64,000 nucleotides of DNA from Macrothele yani (Eukaryota > Arthropoda > Arachnida > Araneae > Macrothelidae), in contig CM076996.1 of assembly GCA_039090855.1 (NCBI GenBank), forward strand, positions 52,170,469 through 52,234,468. Reading direction: 5' to 3'. Below, piece after piece: positions 1 to 11,951 of the stretch. Under the pieces are notes generated by a model that was given only the letters and a program-made list of their open reading frames with translations, was not told the origin of the DNA and ran no database searches. The translations under genes were made by a program, and so were the position numbers. Position 1 is the stretch's first letter. Every line of letters starts with the position of its first letter.

Positions 1-997
1 AATCCAGCAGTGGATTGAGAAATGTTATGACATCGCAGATGGCCGACACCTCGTCCGCATGGCAGTGGCGAACCGTTCCACATATTCGCAAGTGTTAGCA
101 CAACAGTGGAGCACTAAAACAGGTGTGACATTATCTGCCTCCACAGTTCGACGCGTCTGTTGCACAGAGGACTGGTTGCACACATCACTTTGCTGCAGAT
201 TCCTTTGACCCTGAACCGCGAACGCCTCAGGCTGCAATGGGGTTTTCAGTGCAGACAATGGCATGCTAATTGACAACGTGTCGTGTTTTTGGATGAGTCC
301 CGATTCAACTTGGACTACCATGATGTCCTCATACGCATTAGACGGTATTGTGGTGAGCGCCTTCTTCCAGCATGCATTGTTTAGCGCCATACAGGCTGAA
401 CGCCAAGTGTGATGGTGTGGGGTGCCATTGGGTAACATTCACGATCTCAGCTGCTATGACTTGAGGGCAATATCACCAGTGACCACTACATCAGGGAAGT
501 TGTACAGGCAGAAGTCATACCCTTCCTTCGTAGCACTCCTGGCGCTATATTCCAGCAGAACAATGCCGGACCTCATGTTGCCAGGAATGTTCAAGCCCTC
601 TTCGCAGCACAGCAGATAGCGCTTCTTCCATGGCCTGTACGTTCACCAGACATGTCGCTTATTGAACATGTCTGGGATATGGTCACTTGGCAACTGGCCC
701 ATCAAAGTACTCCAGCGGTCAGTACCAGTGATCTGTGACCACGTATACATGCTGCCTGGCAAGCAATTACCCAGGACACCATCCAACGCCTTTTCGATTC
801 AGTGCCAACCCGTCTCGAAGCTCTTATTGCAGCTCGCAGAAGCATCGCAAGATACTGATTTTTGCAGGTAAAAATTGTTGTATTGTTCCGAAAATTAAAT
901 CACTTATGTATAGTCATATCAGTAATGTTTAGTATAAATATCATTCAAATTGCATGGTTCCTCCTTCTTGGTGTTGCAATTTTCACAAACAGGAGTG
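1..997 (+). mobile_element. Tc1-like transposon, family A, copy 1 (broken transposase, 5' end outside window)
   Basis: Conceptual translation in shifting frames gives a Tc1-type DDE transposase: helix-turn-helix remnant (STVRR near 135-150), first catalytic region FLDESRFNLD (about 285-315), VMVWGAIG (about 411-430), second catalytic region IFQQNNAGPHVARN (about 550-590) and LLPWPVRSPDMSLIEHVWDM (about 625-680). The second catalytic Asp is changed to Asn (QQNN instead of the family QQDN). Stops (for example after 205) and frameshifts make it a pseudogene. The right end GGTGTTGCAATTTTC...GGAGTG followed by TA (998-999) matches the end of the copy at 52457-53547, so both belong to one family. 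Confidence 0.85.
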
Positions 998-1189
998 TAC
1001 GGAAAAAAAAAAAAAAAAAATTGAAAGGAATCACTTGCCCATCCAATATATTGTGTGTGTTTTTTACAACAGATAATCCCATTGATTAACATATGTTCTA
1101 TCACAAAATATAAAGTGAATTGTTCACTGTTGAGCAAAGAATAAAGTAAATCCGTTCAAAGTGCAAATTATATGTTCTATCCAGATACT

Positions 1190-1210
1190 GTGTGTGTGTG
1201 TGTGTGTGTT
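1190..1210. repeat. (TG)n microsatellite
   Basis: About ten TG dinucleotides in the AT-rich stretch between the Tc1 remnant and the hAT-like remnant. An A-run lies at 1003-1020. Nothing else is recognisable in 1000-1310. Confidence 0.8.
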
Positions 1211-1310
1211 CAATCGTTTTAAACGGTTTAGTCTGGTTTTCAATTATTTGAGCAGTCACTATTTAGTCACTAAGAAAAAAATTATTTGGTCACTTTTCTC
1301 ACTACATTTT

Positions 1311-2200
1311 ACAATGAAGTCTGCGCTGAGGTCTGCAAGAGCATGTTTCTTGGATCGGGAACAGACTCCATTATTTTGGAAAGAAAATCAAATGACATTG
1401 TGGTGGAAAATTTTTAAGCCAGGCTGCTGAAGCTCATATTCAGTGTGCAAAATGCATGCAAAAGACACTACCATTAAGTAGTGATCTTTTAATGTACATA
1501 TCAGCTATTGATCCTTCTGCAAGAAGACATAATATAACTTTAAAAAGACAAAAACTTTCACAGTTCATTACAAATATATTGAATTCAGAGGAAAGAAAGG
1601 GAAAGCTAGGCTCTGAAAATTCACCAGTATGAGGTTGATTAACAGCTTTTATCTCCTGTTGATAAAGTTGTAAACTTTGTAAAAATTGATGCATGATGGG
1701 TAAAGGTATTTAACCTCTCCAAGTACACTATTATCTAAAATAGTAAAAGCCTTGATATCATGCTTTCATGGTCCACAGGTTGAAAGTTCTTTCAGCATGA
1801 TGGATGAAATTATAGATATAAAATCAGGAAGAATGAACATTGAAAGGTATTCATCTATACAGACTGTGAAGTATAAACTTAAAGCACAGGGTAAGTCTGC
1901 AGTTAATTTCTTCAGTAAAGAATTTTTTTTTGCGAGAAGCACTTGATGCCAACCTCTGCTAAAATCTTAGGACATTAAAAAAAAAGGTTACACTGAAGAA
2001 ATTGAGAGGAAAGGAAAAAGAATTATCAGTAAAAAGAAAAAGTTAGCAATGGATGCTGTTCAGCTGCAATGTAAAATAAATGTGGCTCTGCAGCTTGCTG
2101 AGAAGAAAGCCAGGCTTGCTCACAAGAGGAAACTCGAACTGATGTGCAAGCAAGTACAACACAAAAGGACGAAATATCTTTGAAGCATATGAAGAAATTA
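1311..2200 (+). pseudogene. Decayed hAT-like transposase remnant, C-terminal part
   Basis: Pieces of a protein can be read in several frames: EAHIQCAKCMQKTLPLSSDL (about 1430-1490), SAIDPSARRHNITLKRQKLS (about 1500-1560), a Trp-containing VFNLSKYT segment (about 1705-1730), then LSCFHGPQVESSFSMMDEII (about 1757-1820) and GRMNIERYSSIQTVKYKLKA. The last part resembles the dimerisation region of hAT transposases, where a conserved E-x-x-FS motif occurs. A Lys-rich, probably coiled-coil tail follows (about 1980-2180). Many stops and frameshifts interrupt it. The hAT assignment rests on the C-terminal motif only. No TIR or target duplication was found. Confidence 0.45.
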
Positions 2201-2218
2201 ACTCTTGCACCAAAAGCT

Positions 2219-3425
2219 CTTGAATTGAAAACAAATGCCGTCTCCTGCACGGTACACTTTAATGATAAAAAACTATGTACAATTAAAATAAATGTGTTTA
2301 AGAACTTTCAACACCACAACGGCGTCATCATCAGAAACAGTGCAGCAGTGAGCACAGAAGTGAGTAGCCTATATACTTTGCAAGACACATAGCAGTTAAT
2401 GTGCATGTGCAATAATCGGCAAAGTCCAAGTTAAGTTCAGTGGGTACAAGCATAGTTGGTGGGCGTAACCTGGCCCAAAAGTGTTCTCCAAGGAAGGGGG
2501 ATAAAAACGGGGTTCATCATTACAGCATCTTTCACCATTGACGAATATGTGAATACTTTCACAAAAAAGTGTTGATCGACGGTTCCTGGGAGAATCCAGA
2601 ATAATGGTGTCATTCCAACATGGTAAGTAAGAACCGTTTAAACAGAGTCTCGACAAAGATGTAGCACCAGAATGCGTCCTGAGATTATACATAATAAAAT
2701 GCGTCCTGAGATTATCAGTATAATCTCAGGACGCATTCTGGTGCTACATAATGGTGCTACATAATCTCTACATAATCTCAGGATTCTGGTGCATTCTGGT
2801 GCTACATAATCTCAGGACGCATTCTGGTGCTACAATAATGGTGTCATTCCAACATGGTAAGTAAGAACCGTTTAAACAGAGTCTCGACAACGATGTAGCA
2901 CCAGAATGCGTCCTGAGATTATACATAATAAAATGCGTCCTGAGATTATCAGTATAATCTCAGGACGCATTCTGGTGCTACATCTTTGTCGAGACTCTGT
3001 TTAAACGGTTCTTACTTACCATGTTGGAATGACACCATTATTCTGGATTCTCCCAGGAACCGTCGATCAACACTTTTTTGTGAAAGTATTCACATATTCG
3101 TCAATGGTGAAAGATGCTGTAATGATGAACCCCCTGTTTTTATCCCCCTTCCTTGGAGAACACTTTTGGGCCAGGTTACGCCCACCAACTATGCTTGTAC
3201 CCACTGAACTTAACTTGGACTTTGCCGATTATTGCACATGCGCATTAACTGCTATGTGTCTTGCAAAGTATATAGGCTACTCACTTCTGTGCTCACTGCT
3301 GCACTGTTTCTGATGATGACGCCGTTGTGGTGTTGAAAGTTCTTAAACACATTTATTTTAATTGTACATAGTTTTTTATCATTAAAGTGTATCGTTCAGG
3401 AGACGGCATTTGTTTTCAATTCAAG
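2219..3425. repeat. 1.2-kb foldback (inverted repeat) P1
   Basis: The sequence from 2219 (cttgaattg...) reads again as its reverse complement ending at 3425 (...caattcaag). Arms of about 470 bp (2219-2690 and about 2960-3425) are nearly identical, with scattered single differences such as near 2400 and 3240. The middle is a patchwork: a block of about 150 bp occurs at 2602-2753 and again at 2834-2985 in direct orientation, and the short motif gcgtcctgagattat occurs many times in both orientations. No coding potential is credible. It lies directly after the hAT-like remnant and may be a non-autonomous foldback element; no clear target duplication was seen. Confidence 0.9.
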
Positions 3426-4446
3426 ATCTTTGAAGCAACCTGTTTAAAAACCATAGCACTTCTAGCCATTGTTTTACATTTGTACATATTCAAATATATA
3501 TTACAATACATATTCCAATTGTCATTTAAAAAGAATCTGTGAATTTAACTTATTTCCACAAACATTGTGACTCTTAGGACACATTTCATTTCTGAATAAT
3601 TTGATACATTAGATTGCTACTAAGCCAACAAGACTGACTTATCTCATGTACTATGGTGTTTGACCGAAACTAATCTGTGGATATATGTTTCTAATTCTTC
3701 CAAGTTTCTAATTGCTTGACTAAATGCACAAACTTTCCTAGACAAATACTTTTCAACTCATGATTTAGCTAGTAATGATTTACATTTTATTTTGTTCTAA
3801 ATTCCCTACTTTTCTATTGTGAATATAATAATGTGCTTCACTTTGATATTTACTTACATAGTTTACAGAAAATAATTACATATGGCTTGTGCAATCTTAA
3901 ATATTATATATGCTGTATTTGAATTTGCTCACACCACATGTTCGTGTGTCCTAATTTTCCACTCAGTTAAAAATTTCAGCTTTTTTTGTCATCGGCTGGT
4001 CTCGTGTATGAAGAATTTACCACTCTCAAGGTACTATACAATTTTGAAGTTTTCTGAGCAGGTGGCAACATAGATAAGTGGAAAAAATTTTGCATTCCCT
4101 AAAAAGAAAGAAAGAAAGATGGGGAGATCTGTTTTTTGAAGTTATACATATACTTCAATATGTATGTATGTTTAAGTTGACAGTTGGGATTTAAAAAAAA
4201 AAAATTAGTTGCCAGTAGATTTCAAAAGAAATAACAAATGTTTGATACTTCCATTCATGTTGTCAACTATGTTTTTAGGAACATTTCGTATTACTTTGTG
4301 GAATCACATTGAACTTGGTGCTATACATGACATTTTCCCCCCTTTCATGATGCAAAAAAAAAAAAAAAAAAAAAAAAAGAAAAACAAAGGACACATTGTA
4401 TTATTTTCAGATTCAAACCGCACTGCAATTTTTGTAGGTATTTGTG
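3426..4446. other. AT-rich intronic DNA without recognisable genes
   Basis: About 1 kb of AT-rich sequence with a GAAA-type run (4104-4117), short A-runs at about 4193-4204 and a longer one at 4353-4379. I see no transposase, splice-flanked exon or RNA gene. Confidence 0.6.
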
Positions 4447-4551
4447 TTCATAGCACTTAGTTCTTGAGTTCCTGTGTTATGTAATTCATAACACTTAGTT
4501 CTTGAGTTCCTTGTGTTGTTTAATTCATAGCACTTAGTTCTTGAGTTCTTT
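4447..4551. repeat. Tandem repeat, three copies of about 46 bp
   Basis: The core cacttagttcttgagttc appears three times (near 4456, 4492 and 4530), separated by related t-g-t-g-t-t-rich spacers and aattcata. The copies differ by small indels. Confidence 0.8.
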
Positions 4552-4722
4552 ATGGTATTTTTGTATTTAAGTTAAAATAAAGTACATACACTGGTGTCCA
4601 AAAGTTAAGCGTAATTAAAAAAAAAAAAAAGACATTTTAGAACACACAAAAGGGGGAAGAAGGGAACGCGGTTGGAGAATATCCCGATGCTCTTAACACA
4701 CAGAAACTTGAGAATTCGTCAT

Positions 4723-4792
4723 CGTGGGGGGTGTAACGGATAGCGCGCTCGAACGGAAATCGGGAGACGCAGGTTCGATTCCTGCTCCACGG
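4723..4792 (+). tRNA. tRNA-like sequence (Arg-like pseudogene or SINE head)
   Basis: Seven acceptor-stem pairs can be drawn (CGTGGGG with CTCCACG, one G-T), a five-pair anticodon stem (CTCGA with TCGGG) and a five-pair T stem (GCAGG with CCTGC) around TTCGATT. The box B match GGTTCGATTCC is perfect; the box A region (TGTAACGGATAGCGCG) resembles arginine tRNAs, but the D arm is irregular and the anticodon loop ACGGAAA would give GGA, which does not fit Arg. It is therefore most likely a tRNA-derived pseudogene. It lies inside the left terminal region of the long-TIR transposon and has no partner in the right terminal region. Confidence 0.55.
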
Positions 4793-6184
4793 CGATGAAA
4801 TTTTCAAGTTTTCTGATGTGATTTAATTCACGTATGAAACAGTAATTACAGCCTATTCGGCGATGTCCGATTGCTGTGTTAAATAACATGAGCTTTCACA
4901 ACTACACTGTAGGGAAAAAAAAATCATTACTTCACAACTAACTGTTGCAGCCACATAATTTTTTTCTTAAATGATCTACATGATCCATATATTTGGGAAC
5001 AACTTGTTTCTGCACATTTTCAGAATTGAAAGAACACTTTTTTTTAAATTTAGTGACAAAAGACATGGAAAAATGAAGCCACATTTTTATTAAACAAAAC
5101 AATTTTTTTCAAAATGAGCCCCCACTTCAAATTTGTTAAAAATATTTTTACGTGTGTATTATAATGTAACTTTTCATCAGGAGAGAAAAAAATACTTTGG
5201 GCAATTCGCAATTTTGTTTAGAAAAAGAGAAATCCAAAATGGTGTGTTTTACGTGTGGAACATTCCGACATGATATATTACCCAATTTTTTAATTAAGTG
5301 GTTGCTTGACCATTTTATACACCCCCCCCCCCCCCATAGTTTAACCCTATCAGTGAGTAGCTCAAAACAATTTGTATTTTATTTTTATGTGCCACCATCT
5401 TGGATATACGTTCAGTTTTCTTTTCTGCGGAAGGCCAAAATAGGACCTCACAATTGTTTTGATAAAAGGCAATTGTTTCGCTCTTATTGTAGATCAAAAG
5501 TTTTGATTTTCACTACCTTAAAGAGGACATTTTAGGCTTACAGAAAATGTGTAAAAATGATGGAAAATATTTTTTTAACCTTGCTTAAAATGGCATTGAA
5601 ATCTGCAATAATCACAAGCATAAATCACCATTTTTGATGGACTGTTAAGGTGACTGGGAGTTGGAACCCCAAGTTGGGAATTTTTGTGTAATAACTATGG
5701 CTAAGTAGTTTTCAGTTATGGAGAACATAAGTCTGGGAGAACACACACATGACCACACATACACATGTACATTTCAGATCATCAGCAAATAAAATAATTT
5801 ATTTTGGATTTTCAGATTTTTTTCGTAAGTACATAATACATAAACTCAACAAGGAGAAATATTCTACTTTCATATTTAAAATGTGCAATCAAATAAAAGT
5901 AATTTAAGCTGTTGAATGTAAAGTTGTAATAAGGTACTGGAATTTTCTTTAGTTAGTTCATGTAAATACTTTTGTGAAAGGAAAAAACAACAACATCCAA
6001 CCTAAATTTTTTTGTTACAATAATGAAATGCTCACCATAAGTACTAATGAATGTTGAGTCCCCTTCCCCAAATCATTCCTCTTTACAGGACTTCAAAATA
6101 AAGTTCTATCCTCACTTGCTATCTCTGTTTTTGCCTCCTACTAAAATTTCTAGTCATTGTGGATTTTTCTACTCTTCAGTTTAG

Positions 6185-6986
6185 AAAAAAGTTGTGCATT
6201 ACCACAGACTGAGAAATATTGAGTATTTCACTAATGGTTGTTCTGCACAATATAAAAACTGCAAAAATTTTCTGAACTTGTGCATCATGAACAGGATTTT
6301 TTTAGATTGGTAGGGAAGTGGTCATTTTTTAGCAGCTAGCAATGGCAAGTTACCATGTGAGGGTATTGGTGCAGATTGTAAAAAGGCTAACAACAAAACC
6401 CAGTTTGCAGCGACCTTTTGCTCAACAAATAACATCTGCAGCAACAACGTATAACTTCTGCAAAGATAATATAAAATAAATTACATTTTTCTTTGTGTGT
6501 GCAGAAGAGATGAACAAAGTGCGTAATCAGCTTAGTCCCCGTTTTGAGAAAGGAAAAGCTCTTCCTTGTACACGCACAATGCATCACTTTACACCACTTC
6601 CCAATTTCACAATTAGTGCTAAGAGATTAAGTTCTGATAAATATTACAGTATTATTTCTGAAATCAGTGTAACTAATTTTCAAGATGAGTTACAGTTACA
6701 TGTTAACTGCTGCGTAGCATGTGTATATGATTCCTGTTGGTATGTGGGATTTGTTGAAAAGATAAACTGTGATGAAGGTGATAGGACTGGTCGATTCATG
6801 CACCCACATAGGCCTTCTCCATCTTTTTATTGGCCTAATAATGATTGTGAAGTACCTCTGACACATTTATTATGTTTGGTTGAGGTAAACACTGCAACGG
6901 GAAGAATATATAGCCTATCCAAACAGGCTGAAGACCTGGCTCAGTCAAAGTTTTTTTTTCATATGAAAATTAGTAATTGTGTTTAG
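6185..6986 (+). pseudogene. Decayed transposon protein (unnamed arthropod repeat family)
   Basis: The last exon-like open stretch (about 6495-6986) contains HVNCCVACVYDSCWYVGFVE, then FMHPHRPSPSFYWP and CEVPLTHLLCLVEVNTATGR, a pattern I associate with a recurrent, poorly characterised protein found next to repeats in arthropods. Just upstream (6185-6400) fragments such as FTNGCSAQYKNCKNFLNLC and GKLPCEGIGADCKK fit the same protein, where a G/A-x-x-QYK-x-KNF block and a GxCDGIGG block precede the C-terminal part. Frameshifts and stops separate the pieces. It lies centrally between the long inverted repeats, so it is probably the element's own gene, possibly its transposase, but I cannot name catalytic residues. 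Confidence 0.55.
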
Positions 6987-8928
6987 TTTTAATTCAAACT
7001 GACAGAGAAAAGAATTCATTTTTCTCTTATGTAACCAAGGAGAAGTTCCTTTATAAATCATACATAAACGTGTCATTCAATGTCAAAATAATTCATAAAA
7101 TGGTTTGTTCCTTTAGTTTATATTTTTATTGTAATTAGTAAGAAATTTAGAGACACCTAATCTTTGCAGTTGCTTGTATTCTTAAAAAGAAAAGAAACAG
7201 TTTTGGATAGCAAAGGTGGCCCTGTCTGTCACTTTTTTCGCAACTGGCAATTATTTTTAAGCACAGCAACTATAAAAAAACTTTGGGGATTTGACTGGCG
7301 ATTGTGAGCACGGCTTTGCAGGTTAGCATTTTGATCAATTACAGATTGAAATTGGTCAAAATATTAAATTCAATAGTAACAAATATAGTGAGTTGCAGCG
7401 CACTCACAGAAGTAAGGCTATACATCTAGACTAGTGTTGCTGCTAAAGTTTGTGATGCAAACTGTACAATATGCTCTGGTAAGTTTTGTTTTTTTCTTAT
7501 TTACCTTATGTATAAATTGTACATATAGTGTTTTGTAGTTAAAGGTGATTAAAATATAATTCCATAAGACTTAAAAATATTTTGAAAACAAAGAATCATA
7601 AATATTCATCAGTTTCTGTGCATTTCACAGTGCTGAAATGTTACAATTTATTCACAAATATTTGAGAACCTGTAACTTCTAAACCAGTTTGAACCATAAA
7701 TGAAACTCACAGGTTTTGTTAAGTACCAGTAGGGGATTTTTTTTTTTTCTGGTTCCTCATTTGAAATATGTAACCTTGGAATCTGCAAAAGTAGAAAATT
7801 TTGTAAATTTGAGGGGGGGGGGCACAGACTTAAGTTCTCCATAGCTTAAAACTTAAAACTCTACTAGCCATAGTTCTTACACAAAAATTCCCCCAACTTG
7901 GGGTTCCAACTCCCAGTCACCTTAACATCAAAAATGGTGATTTATGCTTGCGAGTATTGCAGATCTCACCACCATTTTAAGCAAGGTTAAAAAAAAATTC
8001 TGTCATTTCTGTACATCTTTTGTAAGCCTAAAATGTCCTCTTTAAGGTTGTAAAAACCAAAACTTTTGATCTACAATAAGAGGAAAGCAAATGCCTTTTT
8101 TCAAAACCATTGTGAGGCCCTACTTTGGCTTGCCGCAGAAAAGAAAACTGAACGTATAACCAAGATGGCGGCACATAAAAAAAAAATACAAATTGTTTTG
8201 AGCTACTCACTGATAGGGTTAAACTAGGGGGGGGGGAGAAGATGTATAAAATGGTCAAGCAACCACTTAATTAAAAAATTGTGTAATATCATGTCGGAAT
8301 GTTCCACATATAAAACAGGCCACTTTGGATTTTTTTTTCCTAGACAAAATTGTGAATTGCCCAAAGTATTTTTTTCTCCTGATGAAAGGTTACATTATAA
8401 TACACACGTAAAAATATTTTTAGCAAATTTGAAGTGGGGGCTCATTTTGAAAAAAAAATGTTTTGTTTAATTAAAATGTGACTTTATTTTTCCATGTCTT
8501 TTGTCATTAAATAAAAAAAAAAGTGTTCTTTTAATTCTGAAAATGTGCAGAAACACGTTGTTCCCAAATATATGGATCATGCAGATCATTTAAGAAAAAT
8601 AAAAAAATTACGCGGTTGCCACAGCTAGTTGTGAAGTTATGATTTTTTTGTCCTGCAGTGTAGTTGTGAAAGCTCATAGCGTGAAAACTTCAAAGGCATA
8701 GTTACCCAATTTTTGAAGTTGCATTACTCGAGATCTAATGGACTGACAGACCTAAAATTTTAACCGGTTTCACATCTCACCAGTACAATACTTTGTGCCA
8801 ATTTTTACAAAAATCTGAGATGGGTGGGTGACGTGCCGTGGGTGATCTGACATGGAATAACCCGCTTTCTAATTTTTGTAATTTAACACTTTTTGTTGTT
8901 TATGCTAAACTTTTGGACACCAGTGAAT

Positions 8929-9235
8929 CATGGTGGTCTAGTAATCTGCAGTCAGGCTTTCCCAAGTAGATTTATAGTCTGCTGCTTAGGCTTTCTTGGG
9001 GGGATTAATGGCTTACACCTGAGTCAGACCCACGAGGATTAGAGAACTCCTCCTATTCCCGTTGGGCCTGAGTTCAATCCGAGGTAAGTGATATTCATCC
9101 TCTCAACCATGGTTCACTTTTTCCTTTGGAACCAGTACTTTTAAATTAGAGCCAGTCAATCCTTCTGACTTGAGATGCTGATGAGTAATTAAACTCAGTA
9201 AAAAAGGATATAAATAAATAAAAGAAAAATAGTTA
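8929..9235 (+). mobile_element. tRNA-derived SINE, copy 1
   Basis: Begins with a box A-like GGTGGTCTAGTAATCTG, has a box B-like GAGTTCAATCC near 9068 and ends in an A-rich tail (taaataaataaaag). The distance between the boxes is larger than in a tRNA, so the head is rearranged. A body segment (cctttggaaccagtac and taaattagagcc, about 9122-9155) corresponds to the body of the SINE at 11952-12186 (ccctggaaccagtgac, taaattaggg). The shared body supports a SINE family rather than chance. Confidence 0.5.
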
Positions 9236-9416
9236 AAGTATAGTAGTTCTGCTTTTGTGACAGGTGTATGGTTAAGTGTAACATATGCAGTCATACTCTT
9301 TGAAAACACACGAGATGTTGGCAACAATGAAAGGTGGCATGCAGCATTCAGCTATGTGTGGTTGACAATAAGTGGAAGTTGTGTTTGTTTAGTACGTGTT
9401 AAAAGTGGATGGTCAA

Positions 9417-9854
9417 AAGTTGCATTTTCGGCATGTGATGCTATTTCTCTATAAAAAGGGGGAAATACTGCACAGACATATAAAAACATTTGTGAAGTGT
9501 ATGGAGGGAACGCTATTAGTGAATCAACGGTTCAGAGGTGGTTTGCAAAGTTCAAAGCCGATGATTTCTGTTTAGACAACAGGGGTCGATGTGGAAGACC
9601 TTCTGCACTGGACAGCGATCTCATAAAGGCAGAAATTGAGTGCAACCCAAAATTAATGACTCGGGGAGTTCGCAGAGACTGTTGAAAATCCTGAAATGTA
9701 CTGTTCATTAACATTTATTGAAGCTGGGATACACTTCTTCTCGTTATGATGTTTGGGTCCCACACAAGCTGTCAGAGAAAAACTGCATGGACTGGTATTC
9801 CATATGAGATATGCTCTTAAAACGCAACAACAGGGATCCATTTTTGAAACTATA
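9417..9854 (+). pseudogene. Mariner transposase fragment
   Basis: The translation contains the mariner N-terminal helix-turn-helix region: TAQTYKNICEVYGGNAISES, TVQRWFAKFKADDFCLDNRG, GRPSALDSDLIKAEIECNPK, then, after frame changes, YDVWVPHKL and RDPFLK. This corresponds to roughly residues 10-150 of a mariner transposase; the catalytic half is absent because the copy is cut at 9853 by a Tc1-like fragment. It is more similar to other mariners of the VQRWFAKF type than to the copy at 17997-19276. Confidence 0.8.
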
Positions 9855-9999
9855 CTCATGGACAATGAAATTTGCGCACCTAGAAGGAAACATTCTACAA
9901 CCGTGAAACTTTGCAAATAGCTAGAGTGCGTGCTGCTATGCAAATGATCCACGTTTGGTGCGAGTGTGCATGACCGTACACCCTGTGGTGGTGCTTGTT
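9853..9999 (+). mobile_element. Tc1-like family A, 5' terminal fragment
   Basis: The segment starting ctcatggacaatgaaatttg matches the terminal inverted repeat of the Tc1 copy at 52457-53547, and the following part (gaaactttgcaaatagctag, then caccctgtggtggtg) is collinear with 52500-52600. It stops before the transposase gene and abuts RTE2 sequence. Confidence 0.75.
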
Positions 10000-10003
10000 C
10001 CCT

Positions 10004-10905
10004 TGTATAAGGGTGATTGAATAATTAACTGAAATTTGCCAGTTGTGCTGGGAGTTAGGAATGGCCTCTCAGAATAGGAGAGATGCTATAATTGTTCCCT
10101 TCTGTATAGGGAAAAGGTGATCAGACTGAATGCAAGAGTTATCATGGTATCATCCTGCTGAGTGTGCCAGGGAAAGTGTTTGGAAAAGTCACTATTGATA
10201 AGGTATGAGGTCTTACATTCAGAGAAAGTGTGGGATGTACAGAGTGGTTTTATGCCTGGTAAGGGATGCACTAATAACATTTTTGCATTATGTATGATGA
10301 TCGAAAAGTACTTGTCTGTTGGTAAAAAGTTTTTGCTGCCTTCATAGATTTAGAGAAAGCTTATAATTGAGTACATAAGATACTTCTGTGGAAGGGGCTG
10401 AATAAATATGGTATTACTGGAAACCTACTTAACAGTGTGAAAGCCATGTATGATAGCAGTAGAGCATGCATGCGAGTGAATAGCGTTTGTCGAGATGGTT
10501 TTCTATTGGTGCAGGAGTCAGACAATGTTGTGTAATGTCACTGTGGCTGTTTAATAAATTTATGGATATGTGTATGTGTGATCCCAAAATGGACAATACT
10601 GGTTTATATGTCTTGATATTGTCTGTCTGTGTAGATTGCTGTATACTGATGAGACACAGTTGTGTTGATAGAGAGCAAAACTGAGTTGCAGAGTATTTTG
10701 CCCTAGGTGCATGAAGTTTGTATGAATTCAAATTTTGCCCTAGGTGCATGAAGTTTGTATGAATTCAAATTGAGTATAAATAATGAAAAAACCAAATTTG
10801 TAGTTTTTGAGCGAGGAACTGCTAGTACTGAATGCAGGATAAGCCTAAACGGCACAGAGATTGACCAGGTGAATGAGTTTGTATATTTAGGAAGCATGTT
10901 TGTGC
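10004..10905 (+). mobile_element. RTE2-type LINE, copy 1, reverse transcriptase fragment
   Basis: The segment is collinear with 12960-14950 of RTE2 copy 2 and encodes broken reverse transcriptase: FIDLEKAY-like box near 10345, YGITGNLLNSV (about 10405), GVRQCCVMSLWLFN (about 10510-10555) and, near 10640, a damaged form of the YADD box. The expected Gly in QGC is changed (QCC) and the YADD region reads YTDETQ, so it is inactive. It lacks both the endonuclease and the C-terminal end. Confidence 0.8.
10696..10769. repeat. Perfect 37-bp tandem duplication
   Basis: A 37-bp unit beginning ttttgccctaggtgcatgaa occurs twice in direct succession (10696-10732 and 10733-10769) inside the RTE2 fragment; the sister copy at about 14790 has one unit. 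It is a recent local duplication. Confidence 0.9.
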
Positions 10906-11951
10906 TCCACTGGGCAACAATGACTCACACAACAGAAACAAGGGCCTTTGTGATTCTTGGAAACTGACACAATTTCAAGCTTAAGTATAAATTAGCATTG
11001 AGGTACCAGCTAGTTCTGTGTGACATTGGCCAAAAGACCCCAAATCAGTGGGGGTTTTTTTCCAGAATCCGTAGGTGGGATAACCAACTGGAACTGTCAG
11101 CTATGAGTTAATCCTCCACACTGGTGTACTCACATGATTAAAAAGCCACAAAGAATTGCTATTACAGACTCTAGTGTGGGATATGGTGGACCTACCACAC
11201 TTGAGAAGCATGGTCCACCATGGAAACAATACGGAAATGCAAACAGCATATGAGAAAGAAATCTCGACTGAGTGTAAAATTGGTGTATGGAATACTAGAG
11301 AAATAAATGGAAAGATGAATGAGGTGATTGAAGAAATGAATGAGTATAAATTGGATGTGTTGTGTGTGTGTAAGTGAAACTAAAAAGAAGGAAACTCGGA
11401 TGGAAGAAGTGAATGGAACAGTGAGTTTGTGGCCTGGAGTGTTGGATAATGTGAGAGGACAAGCTAGTGTAGGTGTGATTTTGTGAAAAGATGAACAACT
11501 TGATTTTCTATAGCTGCATAAGTGAGAGAATTCTTTGGATTCATTTGAAAGTGAAACTTCAGAGAGTAGTAATTGTTTTAATGTATGCTCTTTGTGATTT
11601 GAAACCTTCTAACAGGAAGGAAGATTTCTGGAATGAGCTAAAAGCTGTTTTGGGTCAGTTTGGTGCGAAAGAGAAACTTATAATAGCAGGGGATTTCAAT
11701 GCTAAAGTAGGTATGCAGAATGCAATTTCTGATAACTTTCTGGGTAAGTTTAATTATCCTTGTGCAAATGATAATGGTGAAAGATTTATTGAACTTTGCA
11801 TTGAGAATGGTTTGTGTATATCTAATACGTTTTTTCAACCACAAGTATATCCACGCATATACTTGGAAAAATCATACTTTGGGTCAAAAGAGTGTAATAG
11901 ATTTTGTTGTTTACGATCAGCGTCTAAAACACATAGTTGTTGACACTAGTG

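Larger units (their letters stand above)
4589..8925. mobile_element. 4.3-kb DNA transposon with about 1-kb terminal inverted repeats
   Basis: The outer ends are inverted copies: cactggtgtccaaaagtt at 4589 and its complement ending at 8925. From about 4888-5680 the left side again matches the reverse complement of about 7880-8690 (shared landmarks: gagctttcacaactacactg, tgatccatatatttggg, ttggaaccccaagttggg, and a C-run/G-run near 5322-5336 and 8228-8237). Between about 4612 and 4887 the left side is unrelated to the right side and carries a tRNA-like sequence. The interior encodes a decayed protein (6185-6986). TA precedes the left end but not the right. The superfamily is not clear to me; long TIRs of this size occur in several DNA transposon groups. 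Confidence 0.8.

Noticed and set aside
4723..4792. Functional tRNA gene
   Set aside because: The D arm is irregular and the anticodon loop does not match the body type; better called a tRNA-derived pseudogene.
6495..6986. Last open frame considered as a further Sbf exon
   Set aside because: The protein does not resemble Sbf, lies between long inverted repeats and fits a repeat-associated family.
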